A DNA stretch of 39,088 bases, taken from Bacillota bacterium. Lineage in GTDB: Bacteria; Bacillota; Clostridia; Oscillospirales; Oscillospiraceae. Each line of letters starts with the position of its first letter. Position 1 is the stretch's first letter. The notes under the pieces are model-generated. The model saw only the letters and a list, made by a program, of their open reading frames with translations. It was not told where the DNA came from and ran no database searches. The DNA lies in NCBI GenBank assembly GCA_023402075.1, contig JAEXCS010000024.1, forward strand, positions 1-39,088, given 5' to 3'. Below, one piece after another: positions 16,498-23,155 of the stretch. The position numbers were made by a program, and so were the translations under genes.

Positions 16498-17856
16498 TTA
16501 AACCATCTTCTCAGGCCGCACGGCGTCGTCAAATTCCGTCTCGCTCATCAGCCCCAGAGAAAGGGCGGCTTCTTTCAGTGTTGTTCCCTCTCGGAGAGCC
16601 TGCTTTGCGCACTCCGCCGCCTTTTCATAGCCGATTTGCGGCGTGAGACAGGTCACCAGCATCAAAGAGCCGCGGAGATTTTGCTCCATCCGCGCCCGGT
16701 CGGCGGTAAGCCCCTCCATACAGTGGATGCGGAAGGAATCCATCGCGTCTTCCAGCAAACGGGCGGACTGCAAAAAATTGTGGGCGCACACCGGAAGAAA
16801 CACATTGAGCTGGAAATTTCCCTGAGACGCGGCAAAGCCAATCGCCGCGTCGTTGCCCATCACCTGCACGGCCACCATGGTCACTGCTTCGCATTGGGTG
16901 GGATTTACCTTTCCCGGCATGATGGAGCTGCCCGGCTCGTTTTCGGGAATATGAAGCTCGCCCAGTCCGCAGCGGGGGCCGGAGGCATACCACCGCACAT
17001 CGTTGGCGATTTTCATAAGATTTGCCGCAAGGGCCTTCAGCGCCCCGTGGGCAAACACCAGCGCGTCCTTAGAGGTGAGGGCGTGAAACTTGTTTTCGTC
17101 CGGGATAAATTCCGTGCCGCACAGCTCTGTGAGGCAGGCGCAGACGTTCACGTCAAACCCTTCGGGCGCGTTCAGCCCTGTGCCCACGGCAGTGCCGCCG
17201 ATGGCAAGGCGGCGCAGCTCTGAAAGCGCCGTTTCCAGCATCCGGCAGGGCGCGTCCACCAGTTCCCGCCAGCCGGAAATTTCTTGGGAAAACCGCAGGG
17301 GCGTTGCGTCCTGCAAATGGGTGCGGCCGATTTTGATAATGTCCCCGTTCTCCTGCTCCAGCCGGGCGAGGGTCCCGCTCAGCCGTTTTGCGGCGGGCAG
17401 CACGCCCGCTTCCGCCGCCAGCACTGCCGCGATGTGCAGGGCGGAGGGGAAGGTGTCGTTGCTGGACTGGGAGGCGTTTACATGGTCGTTGGGGTGGAGG
17501 GGCGTTCCCCGCTCCGTCGCCAGATGGGAAATCACCTCGTTGACATTCATGTTGGTCTGCGTGCCGGACCCGGTTTGCCATACCGCCAGAGGAAACTCCT
17601 CGTCCCACTGCCCGGCGCGGATTTCGCCGCACACGGCGCAGATGCACGCTGCCTGCTCTGCCGTCAGCTTGCCAAAGTCCGCGTTGGCCTTGGCGCAGGC
17701 TTCCTTCAGATAGGCAAAGGCGCCGATAATTTCCCGGGGCATTTTTTCTGTGCCGATTTTAAAATTTTCAAGGCTACGCTGGGTCTGAGCGCCCCAGCGG
17801 CGTTCCGCCGGAACCAAAATTTCCCCCATGGTGTCGCGCTCACGTCTCATTTCCAT
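16498..17856 (-). CDS. fumC: Fumarate hydratase, class II
   Basis: A 452-residue member of the fumarase/aspartase superfamily, which interconverts fumarate and malate. The superfamily signature GSSIMPGKVNPTQCEA is intact; GSGTQTNMNVNEVI and the HPNDHVNASQSSNDTFPSA segment carry the substrate-binding residues of class II fumarases, and KIGRTHLQDATPL the catalytic histidine region. The start ATG at 17856 is seven bases after AGGGGG, and a good promoter lies just upstream at 17888-17916. A longer open frame to 18003 is not supported and would run into the inserted phage element. It is monocistronic. Confidence 0.93.
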   Translation of the reverse strand: MEMRRERDTMGEILVPAERRWGAQTQRSLENFKIGTEKMPREIIGAFAYLKEACAKANADFGKLTAEQAACICAVCGEIRAGQWDEEFPLAVWQTGSGTQTNMNVNEVISHLATERGTPLHPNDHVNASQSSNDTFPSALHIAAVLAAEAGVLPAAKRLSGTLARLEQENGDIIKIGRTHLQDATPLRFSQEISGWRELVDAPCRMLETALSELRRLAIGGTAVGTGLNAPEGFDVNVCACLTELCGTEFIPDENKFHALTSKDALVFAHGALKALAANLMKIANDVRWYASGPRCGLGELHIPENEPGSSIMPGKVNPTQCEAVTMVAVQVMGNDAAIGFAASQGNFQLNVFLPVCAHNFLQSARLLEDAMDSFRIHCMEGLTADRARMEQNLRGSLMLVTCLTPQIGYEKAAECAKQALREGTTLKEAALSLGLMSETEFDDAVRPEKMV

Positions 17857-17887
17857 CCTGCGTCCCCCTGTTTTTGATGTTTTTTCT

Positions 17888-17916
17888 ATTATAGCGGCCT
17901 TTGGCCTGCCCCGCAA
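17888..17916 (-). promoter_or_regulatory. Promoter of the fumarase gene
   Basis: On the minus strand, TTGCGG (17911-17916), a 17-bp spacer, and TATAAT (17888-17893), a perfect -10 box. The phage element begins 61 bp upstream of the -35, so this promoter survived the insertion. Confidence 0.75.
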
Positions 17917-17961
17917 GCCCCCGTGAGAAAGGTTTGGCAGCAGAAAAGAAGACAGCCGTCC

Positions 17962-17976
17962 GGGGGCTTGGAAATC
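17962..17976. repeat. Left copy of the target-site duplication
   Basis: GGGGGCTTGGAAATC is repeated exactly at 24783-24797 in the same orientation. With the preceding CC the identity is 17 bp, because the right terminal repeat happens to end in CC. The two copies bracket the inovirus exactly, next to its terminal inverted repeats. Confidence 0.85.
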
Positions 17977-18002
17977 GGCAAATGTCAAGAAGAATTTGGA
18001 CA
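17977..18002. repeat. Left terminal inverted repeat of the phage element
   Basis: Read outward (minus strand) it is TGTCCAAAT, 12 variable bases, TTGCC. The right end at 24757-24782 has the same two blocks at the same spacing; overall 20 of 26 positions agree. This is the size expected for IS30-family ends. Confidence 0.85.
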
Positions 18003-18026
18003 TTTAACAAAAAAATAGTAATATGG

Positions 18027-18059
18027 AAAAGGCAGCATCTGAATTGGTGCTGCCTTTTT
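18027..18059. terminator. Bidirectional terminator inside the left end
   Basis: AAAAGGCAGCA pairs with TGCTGCCTTTTT around a ten-base loop. Its A and T tails allow it to act on both strands; on the minus strand it would stop the phage structural operon before it reaches the host fumarase gene. Confidence 0.75.
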
Positions 18060-18126
18060 GCAGTACGAGAAGACGTACGGGAGAGCGAACACCCCAGCGC
18101 AAGCGGCTCCCGTTCCAGACGGCTAC

Positions 18127-18202
18127 CGAACTATCAAGGGGCTTTCGCGGCATAACACCAGTGTGCGCACTGGAATTATTCCACGTTCCCCTTGACAGTT
18201 CG
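18127..18202. other. Large nested hairpin in the phage noncoding region
   Basis: The outer arms 18127-18141 and 18188-18202 pair at 14 of 15 positions; an inner stem CCAGTG-TGCG-CACTGG lies at 18158-18173. The region 18003-18385 has no gene. In filamentous phages such nested hairpins hold the replication origins and the packaging signal, so this is a candidate for either. Confidence 0.55.
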
Positions 18203-18238
18203 TCCACCGTCCGAAATGAAGTAGGCAAGCAAAGTCAA

Positions 18239-18338
18239 GGCAAAGCCTCGCCTTTGCAGGCACAAAACTTTATTTTGGGAGGAACGAGCGATATAGCTTG
18301 TGTTACAGAGAAGCCGCCCACGAGATAGCCGTGGGCGG
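18239..18338. other. Further hairpins upstream of the transposase
   Basis: A small stem GCAAAG/CTTTGC lies at about 18241-18258, and CCGCCCACG/CGTGGGCGG (9 bp, perfect) lies at 18314-18338. Between them is a TGTGTTACA motif (18299-18307) that recurs elsewhere in the element. These may be part of the origin or packaging region, or regulate the transposase. Confidence 0.45.
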
Positions 18339-18385
18339 TACTGTTTAATATCACGTTTTAAATTCACGTATAAGTGGAGGAACGC

Positions 18386-19390
18386 ATGATGAAAAAACAG
18401 CACTACATGACCCACGATGAACGACAGCAGTTAGAAGCCATGCGCCGCAATCGCATTCCGGTTGCAGAGATTGCCCGGCAATTGGGCTTTTGCCGCCAGA
18501 CGATTTACAACGAGCTTAAAACCGGGGAATATACGCACACCTGCGACTTTTACGACGAGCGGCGCTACTCTGCCCACAAAGCGGAACAGCGGCACAGATA
18601 CGCCCAGACAGCCAAGGGCAGGCCATTGAAAATCGGTCATGACCGGGCCTATGCGGATTATTTAGAGCGGCTCATGCTGGGCGGCGGTGACAAGCGAAAA
18701 CGGTTCTCTCCTGCGGCTGCTCTGGCACAGGCCCGGAAACAGGGCTACCAGACCTGCATTTGTGTGACCACTCTGTACAGCTACATCACAAAGGGGATAT
18801 TTCTCCACCTGCGCAACAAAGACTTAATAGAAAAATCAAAGAGAAAAAAGCACGGCTATCAGCCTGTACGGAGAATTGCCCACCCGGATTTACCCAGCAT
18901 CACCGCACGCCCGGACTACATCAACAGCCGGGAGGAACCGGGACATTGGGAAATGGATTTAGTGGTTTCCTGCACCAGCGGGAAAGGCGCGGTGCTGACC
19001 CTGACAGAACGCACCGGGAAATTTGAGATTATCCGAAAGCTTGAAAACAAGAAAGCGGAAACGGTGCGAGAAGCGCTAAGGCGCATTAGAAAAAGCGGTG
19101 TAAAGTTCAAGAGCATTACAACGGACAACGGCTCCGAGTTTCTCCAATATGCAGAGTTACGAGCCGTAGCCAGATGCCCGGTTTACTATTGTCACAGCTA
19201 TGCGGCATGGGAAAAGGGAACCAACGAGAATCACAACCGCATGATTCGCCGATGGTTCCCAAAAGGAACAGATTTTAACAAGGTGAGCAAGCGGGAAATT
19301 ACAGCCTGTCAGGAGTGGATGAACGATTATCCCCGAAAGTCTTTAGGCTGGTTCAGCCCGAATGAATTTGCAACAGAAATTGCCGTGTAA
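18386..19390 (+). CDS. IS30-family DDE transposase
   Basis: A 334-residue transposase. The N-terminal HTH reads RIPVAEIARQLGFCRQTIYNEL, the classic IS30 DNA-binding domain. The catalytic triad is visible: D in GHWEMDLVV (about residue 190), D in ITTDNGSEF (about 246) and E in WEKGTNENHNR (about 281), followed by the IS30-type RRWFPKGTDF segment. The start ATG at 18386 is five bases after GGAGG. It is the only recombinase in the element, runs opposite to the phage genes, and the element ends carry IS30-like terminal repeats, so it is inferred to integrate and excise the whole phage genome. Confidence 0.93.
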   Translation: MMKKQHYMTHDERQQLEAMRRNRIPVAEIARQLGFCRQTIYNELKTGEYTHTCDFYDERRYSAHKAEQRHRYAQTAKGRPLKIGHDRAYADYLERLMLGGGDKRKRFSPAAALAQARKQGYQTCICVTTLYSYITKGIFLHLRNKDLIEKSKRKKHGYQPVRRIAHPDLPSITARPDYINSREEPGHWEMDLVVSCTSGKGAVLTLTERTGKFEIIRKLENKKAETVREALRRIRKSGVKFKSITTDNGSEFLQYAELRAVARCPVYYCHSYAAWEKGTNENHNRMIRRWFPKGTDFNKVSKREITACQEWMNDYPRKSLGWFSPNEFATEIAV

Positions 19391-19394
19391 CACA
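19386..19394. repeat. TGTAACACA motif at the transposase stop
   Basis: It is the inverse of TGTGTTACA at 18299-18307, so the two flank the transposase gene as inverted repeats. Further copies lie at 19431-19438 (eight bases), 23237-23245 and 23283-23291. Confidence 0.5.
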
Positions 19395-19449
19395 TTTTAC
19401 CTTCAGCTGCGATTGCCCAAGTCTAAAATTTGTGTTACCAGACAGGGCG

Positions 19450-19488
19450 GGGGTCCCCGCTCCGGACGGGCCGGAGCGCGGGAACCCC
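19450..19488. terminator. GC-rich hairpin between transposase and zot
   Basis: A long stem of about 16 bp (one bulge) with the loop ACGGG separates the two convergent genes. On the plus strand a run of nine T follows about 15 bases later, so it may end the transposase transcript. Confidence 0.6.
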
Positions 19489-19494
19489 ACTTTC

Positions 19495-20397
19495 CTAAAA
19501 GGCTTTTTTTTTTCGGCTTTTCTGCCAGCGCCGGGAAGGCTTTACAACGCCGTCCATATTTGTCTGATTTTGATTCTGCTGCAGAGCAAGAATTTCTGCT
19601 TCCGACATCATATTGCCATCCTGCATATCCTTTTTCAGATTTCCCACACAGGCCAATGTATCATAAGCTTCATAATCCCGGTCACGGACAAACCATGCAT
19701 GCCGCCGAAGCGGGGTAAGCAATGTTGCGTTTGCGGCGTTTTCCATCTCCCAAGCGTCATATTCATTATTCCCCTGAATGCGCCAAGTCTTATCACAATC
19801 CACGACATAGCTTGTCACCTGCCTGAGCAGTGCATCTACCTGCATGAATCGCTGGGCCGTGTAGAACAGGGAGATATGATAATGGCGGCAGGTCAACAGC
19901 GTATTCAGAAAGAGCGGGTCAATGTTTTTCTTAAAGTTACGGCTGTTTAGCTGAACGCTGAATTCATCCCCCAAAACAAGCGTGACCGTCAGTGTCCCGT
20001 TTGCATCGTCATATTCGGCCTTCCGCTCCGCATCAAGCACAATCTGTTCCAGAGAAACAAAGCTTTCGTAAGGAACGGACAGCGAGACATTGGAGATGAT
20101 TTTAATGCGCTGCGTCACCATCTTATGACGGCGGGAACACCACACCGGCAGGCCGTCATAGTGCCGGTATGCGGAAACTACCTGATGAACGGCAGAAAGG
20201 GTCTTCCCTTTTCCAAACAGCCCCACATATGCAACCAGCGACCCGGTAGGGCAAAGGTTTTTCATGTTCAGCTTAAAATAGAAATACAGGTCCTTCACAC
20301 CGTAATAAACAGATGCTACCGGATGGAACGCAACACAGCGGACTTTTGGAAAAGCGGCCAGAATGAGAACGGCAACAACAGCCGCAATAAAAATCAC
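19495..20397 (-). CDS. Inovirus assembly ATPase (Zot/pI family)
   Basis: A 300-residue morphogenesis ATPase. An N-terminal hydrophobic segment (about residues 1-16) anchors it in the membrane, and the Walker A motif GLFGKGKT lies about residue 60. The region ending VLGDEFSVQLNSRNF resembles the Walker B part of Zot proteins, and NTLLTCRHYHISLFYTAQR fits the family. The protein powers extrusion of the phage ssDNA and coat assembly at the membrane. It starts with GTG at 20397, overlapping the previous stop by four bases. Despite the name it is an assembly protein, not evidence of a toxin. Confidence 0.9.
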   Translation of the reverse strand: MIFIAAVVAVLILAAFPKVRCVAFHPVASVYYGVKDLYFYFKLNMKNLCPTGSLVAYVGLFGKGKTLSAVHQVVSAYRHYDGLPVWCSRRHKMVTQRIKIISNVSLSVPYESFVSLEQIVLDAERKAEYDDANGTLTVTLVLGDEFSVQLNSRNFKKNIDPLFLNTLLTCRHYHISLFYTAQRFMQVDALLRQVTSYVVDCDKTWRIQGNNEYDAWEMENAANATLLTPLRRHAWFVRDRDYEAYDTLACVGNLKKDMQDGNMMSEAEILALQQNQNQTNMDGVVKPSRRWQKSRKKKAF

Positions 20398-20576
20398 TTA
20401 AACCACCGCCAGTCACAGAAAATTTGGACAATGGCAGAAATGACCTTAAACACCGCCAGAACCAGAACCACCGCCACGATAAATTGCAGCAGATAGGGAA
20501 TCAACTCCGCAAGGTTTTGCGGGGGAACCATATCCAGCCCGGACAGTCCAAAAAAGTCCGTCACAATCTGAACCAT
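20394..20576 (-). CDS. Small inovirus membrane protein next to zot
   Basis: A 60-residue protein with an N-terminal amphipathic part (FFGLSGLDMVPPQNLAELI) and one long hydrophobic helix (about residues 27-50). The ATG at 20576 is eight bases after GGAGG. It overlaps zot by four bases. By position it could be a pVI- or pVII/pIX-like minor coat component; the family is not recognised. Confidence 0.75.
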   Translation of the reverse strand: MVQIVTDFFGLSGLDMVPPQNLAELIPYLLQFIVAVVLVLAVFKVISAIVQIFCDWRWFK

Positions 20577-20809
20577 TAAAACCACCTCCGAATCAGGTCC
20601 AAAAAGAACTTGAGCAACAGCATTACGAAAATTAGGAGCAAAAGCCCTTCCGTTACCGTGTAATCTGAAAAATCAGTTGTCAGGAAGGGGCGGGATTCTT
20701 CAACAGAGACAAGAACGGTTTCAACAGTCCCGGAACCGGAAGCTTCCGTGTCGGAAGGCTCAACGCTGAGAACCTCAGAACCGGTTGCGCCAACATCAGT
20801 ATCAATCAT
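20576..20809 (-). CDS. Small single-span inovirus membrane protein
   Basis: A 77-residue protein with an acidic, Ser/Thr-rich outer part (about residues 1-52) and a C-terminal transmembrane helix ending in RRWF. The start ATG at 20809 overlaps the end of the preceding gene (ATGATTGA) and follows AAAGGTG by seven bases. The acidic exterior and basic inner tail resemble minor virion proteins. No specific family is recognised. Confidence 0.7.
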   Translation of the reverse strand: MIDTDVGATGSEVLSVEPSDTEASGSGTVETVLVSVEESRPFLTTDFSDYTVTEGLLLLIFVMLLLKFFLDLIRRWF

Positions 20810-20960
20810 TCAAAAACACCTTTCCTAAAAACCAGAGAATCAAACCCGCAATCATTGTCCAAATGAAAATTTGCCAGTAAGAAAATGTAAAGCCGTACAG
20901 CGTCAACTGGGTATCCATCAGATTTTTGGTAAGCTCAAAAAGCGTCCCGATATATTCCAT
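20802..20960 (-). CDS. 52-residue inovirus membrane protein
   Basis: A short protein beginning MEYIGTLFELTKNLMDTQL, with one hydrophobic helix about residues 23-48 and the ending KVFLND. The start ATG at 20960 lies six bases after the pIII-like stop and the stop overlaps the next gene's start, so it is clearly within a tightly packed operon. It probably is a minor coat or anchoring protein. Confidence 0.7.
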   Translation of the reverse strand: MEYIGTLFELTKNLMDTQLTLYGFTFSYWQIFIWTMIAGLILWFLGKVFLND

Positions 20961-20966
20961 ATGCGC

Positions 20967-22352
20967 CTACTTTCTCAGCACTTTCAAAATCAGAAGCACA
21001 GCAGCCAGCGCCGCCCCTAAAATCAAAATGTCAAAAAACTCCTGCGGGAGAAACGGAAACACGGCGGCGAGAAATCCAGTGAACCCGGAGAACAACGAGG
21101 GGAGATAATCAAACAGGGCGAGAATGGATTCCACAATATTGCCGATTTTGCTGTTAATCATATCGACAAGGGAGGTTAAGCCATCCAGCAGCTTTCCTAA
21201 GAATGCTTTCACGACTTCAAGAAAACCGTCTGTAATGGAACCAAGCAGCTTTCCCAGCTTGTCCCAAATGCTTTCCTTGTCGGGCTGCTCTCCGGGATTC
21301 TCACCGGAGCCGCCGCTCGTGCCATAGTAATAATTATAAATGTTCGTGGTATTGGAAGAATCCGTATGCTTTACTTCTGCGGATTCGTCTCCATGAACGA
21401 TGGTATAGGTACTGCCGTCCGTGGCTGTAATGGTATAGGTACGGGTTTCATAATCGTATTTCCAACTGGAAGCGGTTGCCGTGGTTCCCGTGGCGGGATT
21501 ATTAATAATATTATTGGTTTCATCAAATAGGTAAATGTTTTCTGCCTGCGTCATGGAGCCATTATCACCGGAATAAAAATAATCTCCGCAGAGAGAGCCG
21601 GTACGGGTTTCGGGCAACACAGAAGGAGCATCAGGGGAGACCGCACCGGGCATCATAGTTACAAGCACAAGGGGAGGGATGAAAGCATTGGTATACCATG
21701 AAGATAACTCCGAAAGACCAGAATTGGAAAAACCGGAAATTAAATAATAATAAGAACCTGCGGATAAATTATAAGAAGAAACACTACCCGGGTTAGTGAG
21801 ACTACCACCAACTTCACCAGACCCATTATACAATTCAACATACCGATAAATGAAATTAGTAGAATCTTGAGCGGGAAAACTTATCTTGACAGTAGAAGCC
21901 ACGGCAATCTGGAAATCAAGACGGATCTGTGCATTTAAAGAACCATTCGGAGGAATTTTGAAGCGCAAATAACTACTAGTGACAGATAAATAATCAGACA
22001 CAGGAGACAAACTATGCCATTCATTATCAGACCCGTAATATTGTGTAGAATACGGCTCCCAATCTTGAATAAACACAGAACCGTCATTTTGAAACGAAGT
22101 GCCGCCGTAATATTCACCTACGGTGGTTACATAGTCCGTGTAGGCGGTATCGGGGTAATCATGGGTTTTTAATAGGTCTTGCCAAAAGCGAGAGGGTGGG
22201 TACTGAGAACTAACCTCTGTCAAATCAAGAAGCCATTGCCATAAAGATTTACCGACATCGACACCAGAAGCAGAAACGGGGACACACAAAACAGAAAAGC
22301 ACATGACAAATACTTGCAACAGTGATACAATGCGAATCATAAAGGATTTCAA
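20967..22352 (-). CDS. pIII-like adsorption protein
   Basis: A 461-residue secreted protein. The N-terminal signal peptide spans about residues 1-29 (ends CVPVSASG). The middle is rich in Ser, Thr, Tyr, Asn and Gly, as expected for a cell-surface-binding domain, and carries a repeated TITATDGSTYTIVHGDE-type beta motif. The last 25 residues are a membrane anchor ending LKVLRK. This is the layout of the filamentous phage pIII adsorption and release protein. The start is a TTG at 22352, ten bases after GGGGGTG; the ATG at 22340 lacks a site. The DNA of its N-terminal half is AT-rich unlike the rest, suggesting exchange of receptor modules. Confidence 0.85.
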   Translation of the reverse strand: MKSFMIRIVSLLQVFVMCFSVLCVPVSASGVDVGKSLWQWLLDLTEVSSQYPPSRFWQDLLKTHDYPDTAYTDYVTTVGEYYGGTSFQNDGSVFIQDWEPYSTQYYGSDNEWHSLSPVSDYLSVTSSYLRFKIPPNGSLNAQIRLDFQIAVASTVKISFPAQDSTNFIYRYVELYNGSGEVGGSLTNPGSVSSYNLSAGSYYYLISGFSNSGLSELSSWYTNAFIPPLVLVTMMPGAVSPDAPSVLPETRTGSLCGDYFYSGDNGSMTQAENIYLFDETNNIINNPATGTTATASSWKYDYETRTYTITATDGSTYTIVHGDESAEVKHTDSSNTTNIYNYYYGTSGGSGENPGEQPDKESIWDKLGKLLGSITDGFLEVVKAFLGKLLDGLTSLVDMINSKIGNIVESILALFDYLPSLFSGFTGFLAAVFPFLPQEFFDILILGAALAAVLLILKVLRK

Positions 22353-22388
22353 GAAATAAACACCCCCAAATGAAAGTGAGGAAAATAG

Positions 22389-22523
22389 ATGAATAGAAAT
22401 GTTGCACTTACTTGCACAATCATAGGAATTCTATTGCTTCTTATCTTCTGGCCACTCGGAACAATTATGATAATTGCAGGAATAATCAGCCTATACAAAC
22501 AAGCAAGACCTAAAGAAAAGTAA
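22389..22523 (+). CDS. 44-residue membrane protein on the opposite strand
   Basis: A small protein beginning MNRNVALTCTIIGILLLL, with two hydrophobic stretches and the ending YKQARPKEK. The ATG at 22389 is seven bases after GTGAGG. A strong terminator follows directly at 22523-22553. It is the only gene other than the transposase on the plus strand of the phage element. The family is unknown; a superinfection-immunity or host-control protein is possible. Confidence 0.6.
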   Translation: MNRNVALTCTIIGILLLLIFWPLGTIMIIAGIISLYKQARPKEK

Positions 22524-22553
22524 GAGGACAGGCCTAGGGTCTGTCCTCTTTTT
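22523..22553 (+). terminator. Terminator of the plus-strand phage gene
   Basis: AGAGGACAG and CTGTCCTCT form a nine-bp stem with a nine-base loop and a T5 tail. It overlaps the end of the minus-strand gene at 22534. Confidence 0.8.
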
Positions 22554-22713
22554 CGTTATCAAACAGGTTGTCAGGATTTTCGGGCCGTTTCATATCCCAA
22601 AGAACCACCCATACGAAAAAGGCCAGACCGCCAAGACAGCCTATCACATGGAGACAGCCGCCAAGCCAAAGAACAAAATTTATTACGTGATAAAGGACGG
22701 TTTCACCGCTTAT
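22534..22713 (-). CDS. Small inovirus membrane protein with unusual start
   Basis: A 59-residue protein, one long hydrophobic region about residues 8-36, and an acidic tail (PENPDNLFDNEKEDRP). The only good ribosome binding site, GGAGG, lies within the end of the upstream gene and is seven bases before an in-frame ATA codon at 22713. A GTG at 22749 is also in frame, giving 71 residues, but has no ribosome binding site and lies deep in the upstream gene. I favour initiation at ATA, with modest confidence. The role is unknown; probably a minor coat or assembly protein. Confidence 0.6.
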   Translation of the reverse strand: MSGETVLYHVINFVLWLGGCLHVIGCLGGLAFFVWVVLWDMKRPENPDNLFDNEKEDRP

Positions 22714-22714
22714 T

Positions 22715-22885
22715 TTAATACCTCCGGTCTTTGCGGCCCTGTGCCGCACGTTTTACCAGCATAAAAAGCCCCAGCACCGCCACCATCAGGAAACAGGTCA
22801 AAAAGAACGCAAACACCGGCACGCCGAACATGGCCCGAAGCACAGCGTCAAACAGACTTAAAACGCCGGTCAAGTAATCGGTCAT
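22715..22885 (-). CDS. Coat-like inovirus protein, ATG-started paralog
   Basis: A 56-residue protein beginning MTDYLTGVLSLFDAVL, with one transmembrane helix and a basic tail (KRAAQGRKDRRY), the layout of a filamentous phage coat protein. Its C-terminal 31 residues align without gaps with the GAG-started coat protein (G, P, FL, L, G, F, K, A and GR match), so the two appear to be paralogs. The ATG at 22885 is eight bases after GGAGG; seven bases of that spacer (TAATTTT) are identical to the spacer in front of the major coat gene. It lies after the terminator that follows that gene. Confidence 0.7.
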   Translation of the reverse strand: MTDYLTGVLSLFDAVLRAMFGVPVFAFFLTCFLMVAVLGLFMLVKRAAQGRKDRRY

Positions 22886-22900
22886 GAAAATTACCTCCAA

Positions 22901-22937
22901 AAAGAAAATGGGGGTTCAGGAAATCCCCGAACCCCCA
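22901..22937 (-). terminator. Terminator after the major coat gene
   Basis: TGGGGGTTC pairs with GAACCCCCA; on the minus strand the stem is followed by TTTTCTTTTT. Filamentous phages have a central terminator after the major coat gene that raises its expression over the downstream genes. Confidence 0.75.
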
Positions 22938-22947
22938 CGCCGGGGAA

Positions 22948-23127
22948 TTAGCGGCCTCTGGACGCGCCTTTAATCATCTTGAACACGCCCACGCCAACGC
23001 TAATCAAAGAAACTGCCAAGAACAGAGTCAGCAGAGGATTGCCCGTCATGAGTTCCCACACGTTACCCATCAGAGTGGTGAGCGTGGAAGTCGCGGACAG
23101 GACAGCGGACAGACCGGTAGTAGTCTC
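22948..23127 (-). CDS. Inovirus major coat protein starting at GAG
   Basis: A 59-residue protein. The N-terminal part (TTTGLSAVLSATSTLTTL) is amphipathic, a transmembrane helix spans about residues 30-50 (PLLTLFLAVSLISVGVGVF), and the C-terminus is basic (KMIKGASRGR), as DNA-contacting coat termini are. No signal peptide is present. A strong ribosome binding site (AAAGGGGG) ends seven bases before a GAG codon in frame. There is no ATG, GTG or TTG in frame upstream; the first in-frame ATG is at codon 20 with no ribosome binding site and would remove the front third of the coat protein. A TTG overlapping the GAG is out of frame and hits a stop. I therefore assign GAG as the start codon. Confidence 0.8.
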   Translation of the reverse strand, partial: ETTTGLSAVLSATSTLTTLMGNVWELMTGNPLLTLFLAVSLISVGVGVFKMIKGASRGR

Positions 23128-23142
23128 AAAATTACCCCCTTT
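23128..23142 (-). promoter_or_regulatory. Ribosome binding site that decides a GAG start
   Basis: AAAGGGGG at 23135-23142 and the spacer TAATTTT at 23128-23134 place GAG at the optimum distance. The same spacer stands between GGAGG and the ATG of the downstream paralog (22715-22885), which shows the leader is a real, conserved translation signal. Confidence 0.8.
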
Positions 23143-23155
23143 CTTTTTGAAGTTA

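Noticed and set aside
17960..17976. Xer/dif site used for phage integration
   Set aside because: The sequence lacks the two 11-bp Xer arms of a dif site, no Xer-type dependence is suggested, and transposase-type terminal repeats explain the ends better.
19495..20397. Zonula occludens toxin
   Set aside because: The Walker-type domain and gene order show a phage assembly ATPase; a toxin role is not supported.
23120..23135. TTG start for the coat protein
   Set aside because: The TTG that overlaps the GAG is in another frame and meets a stop after about 18 codons; no coat-like protein results.
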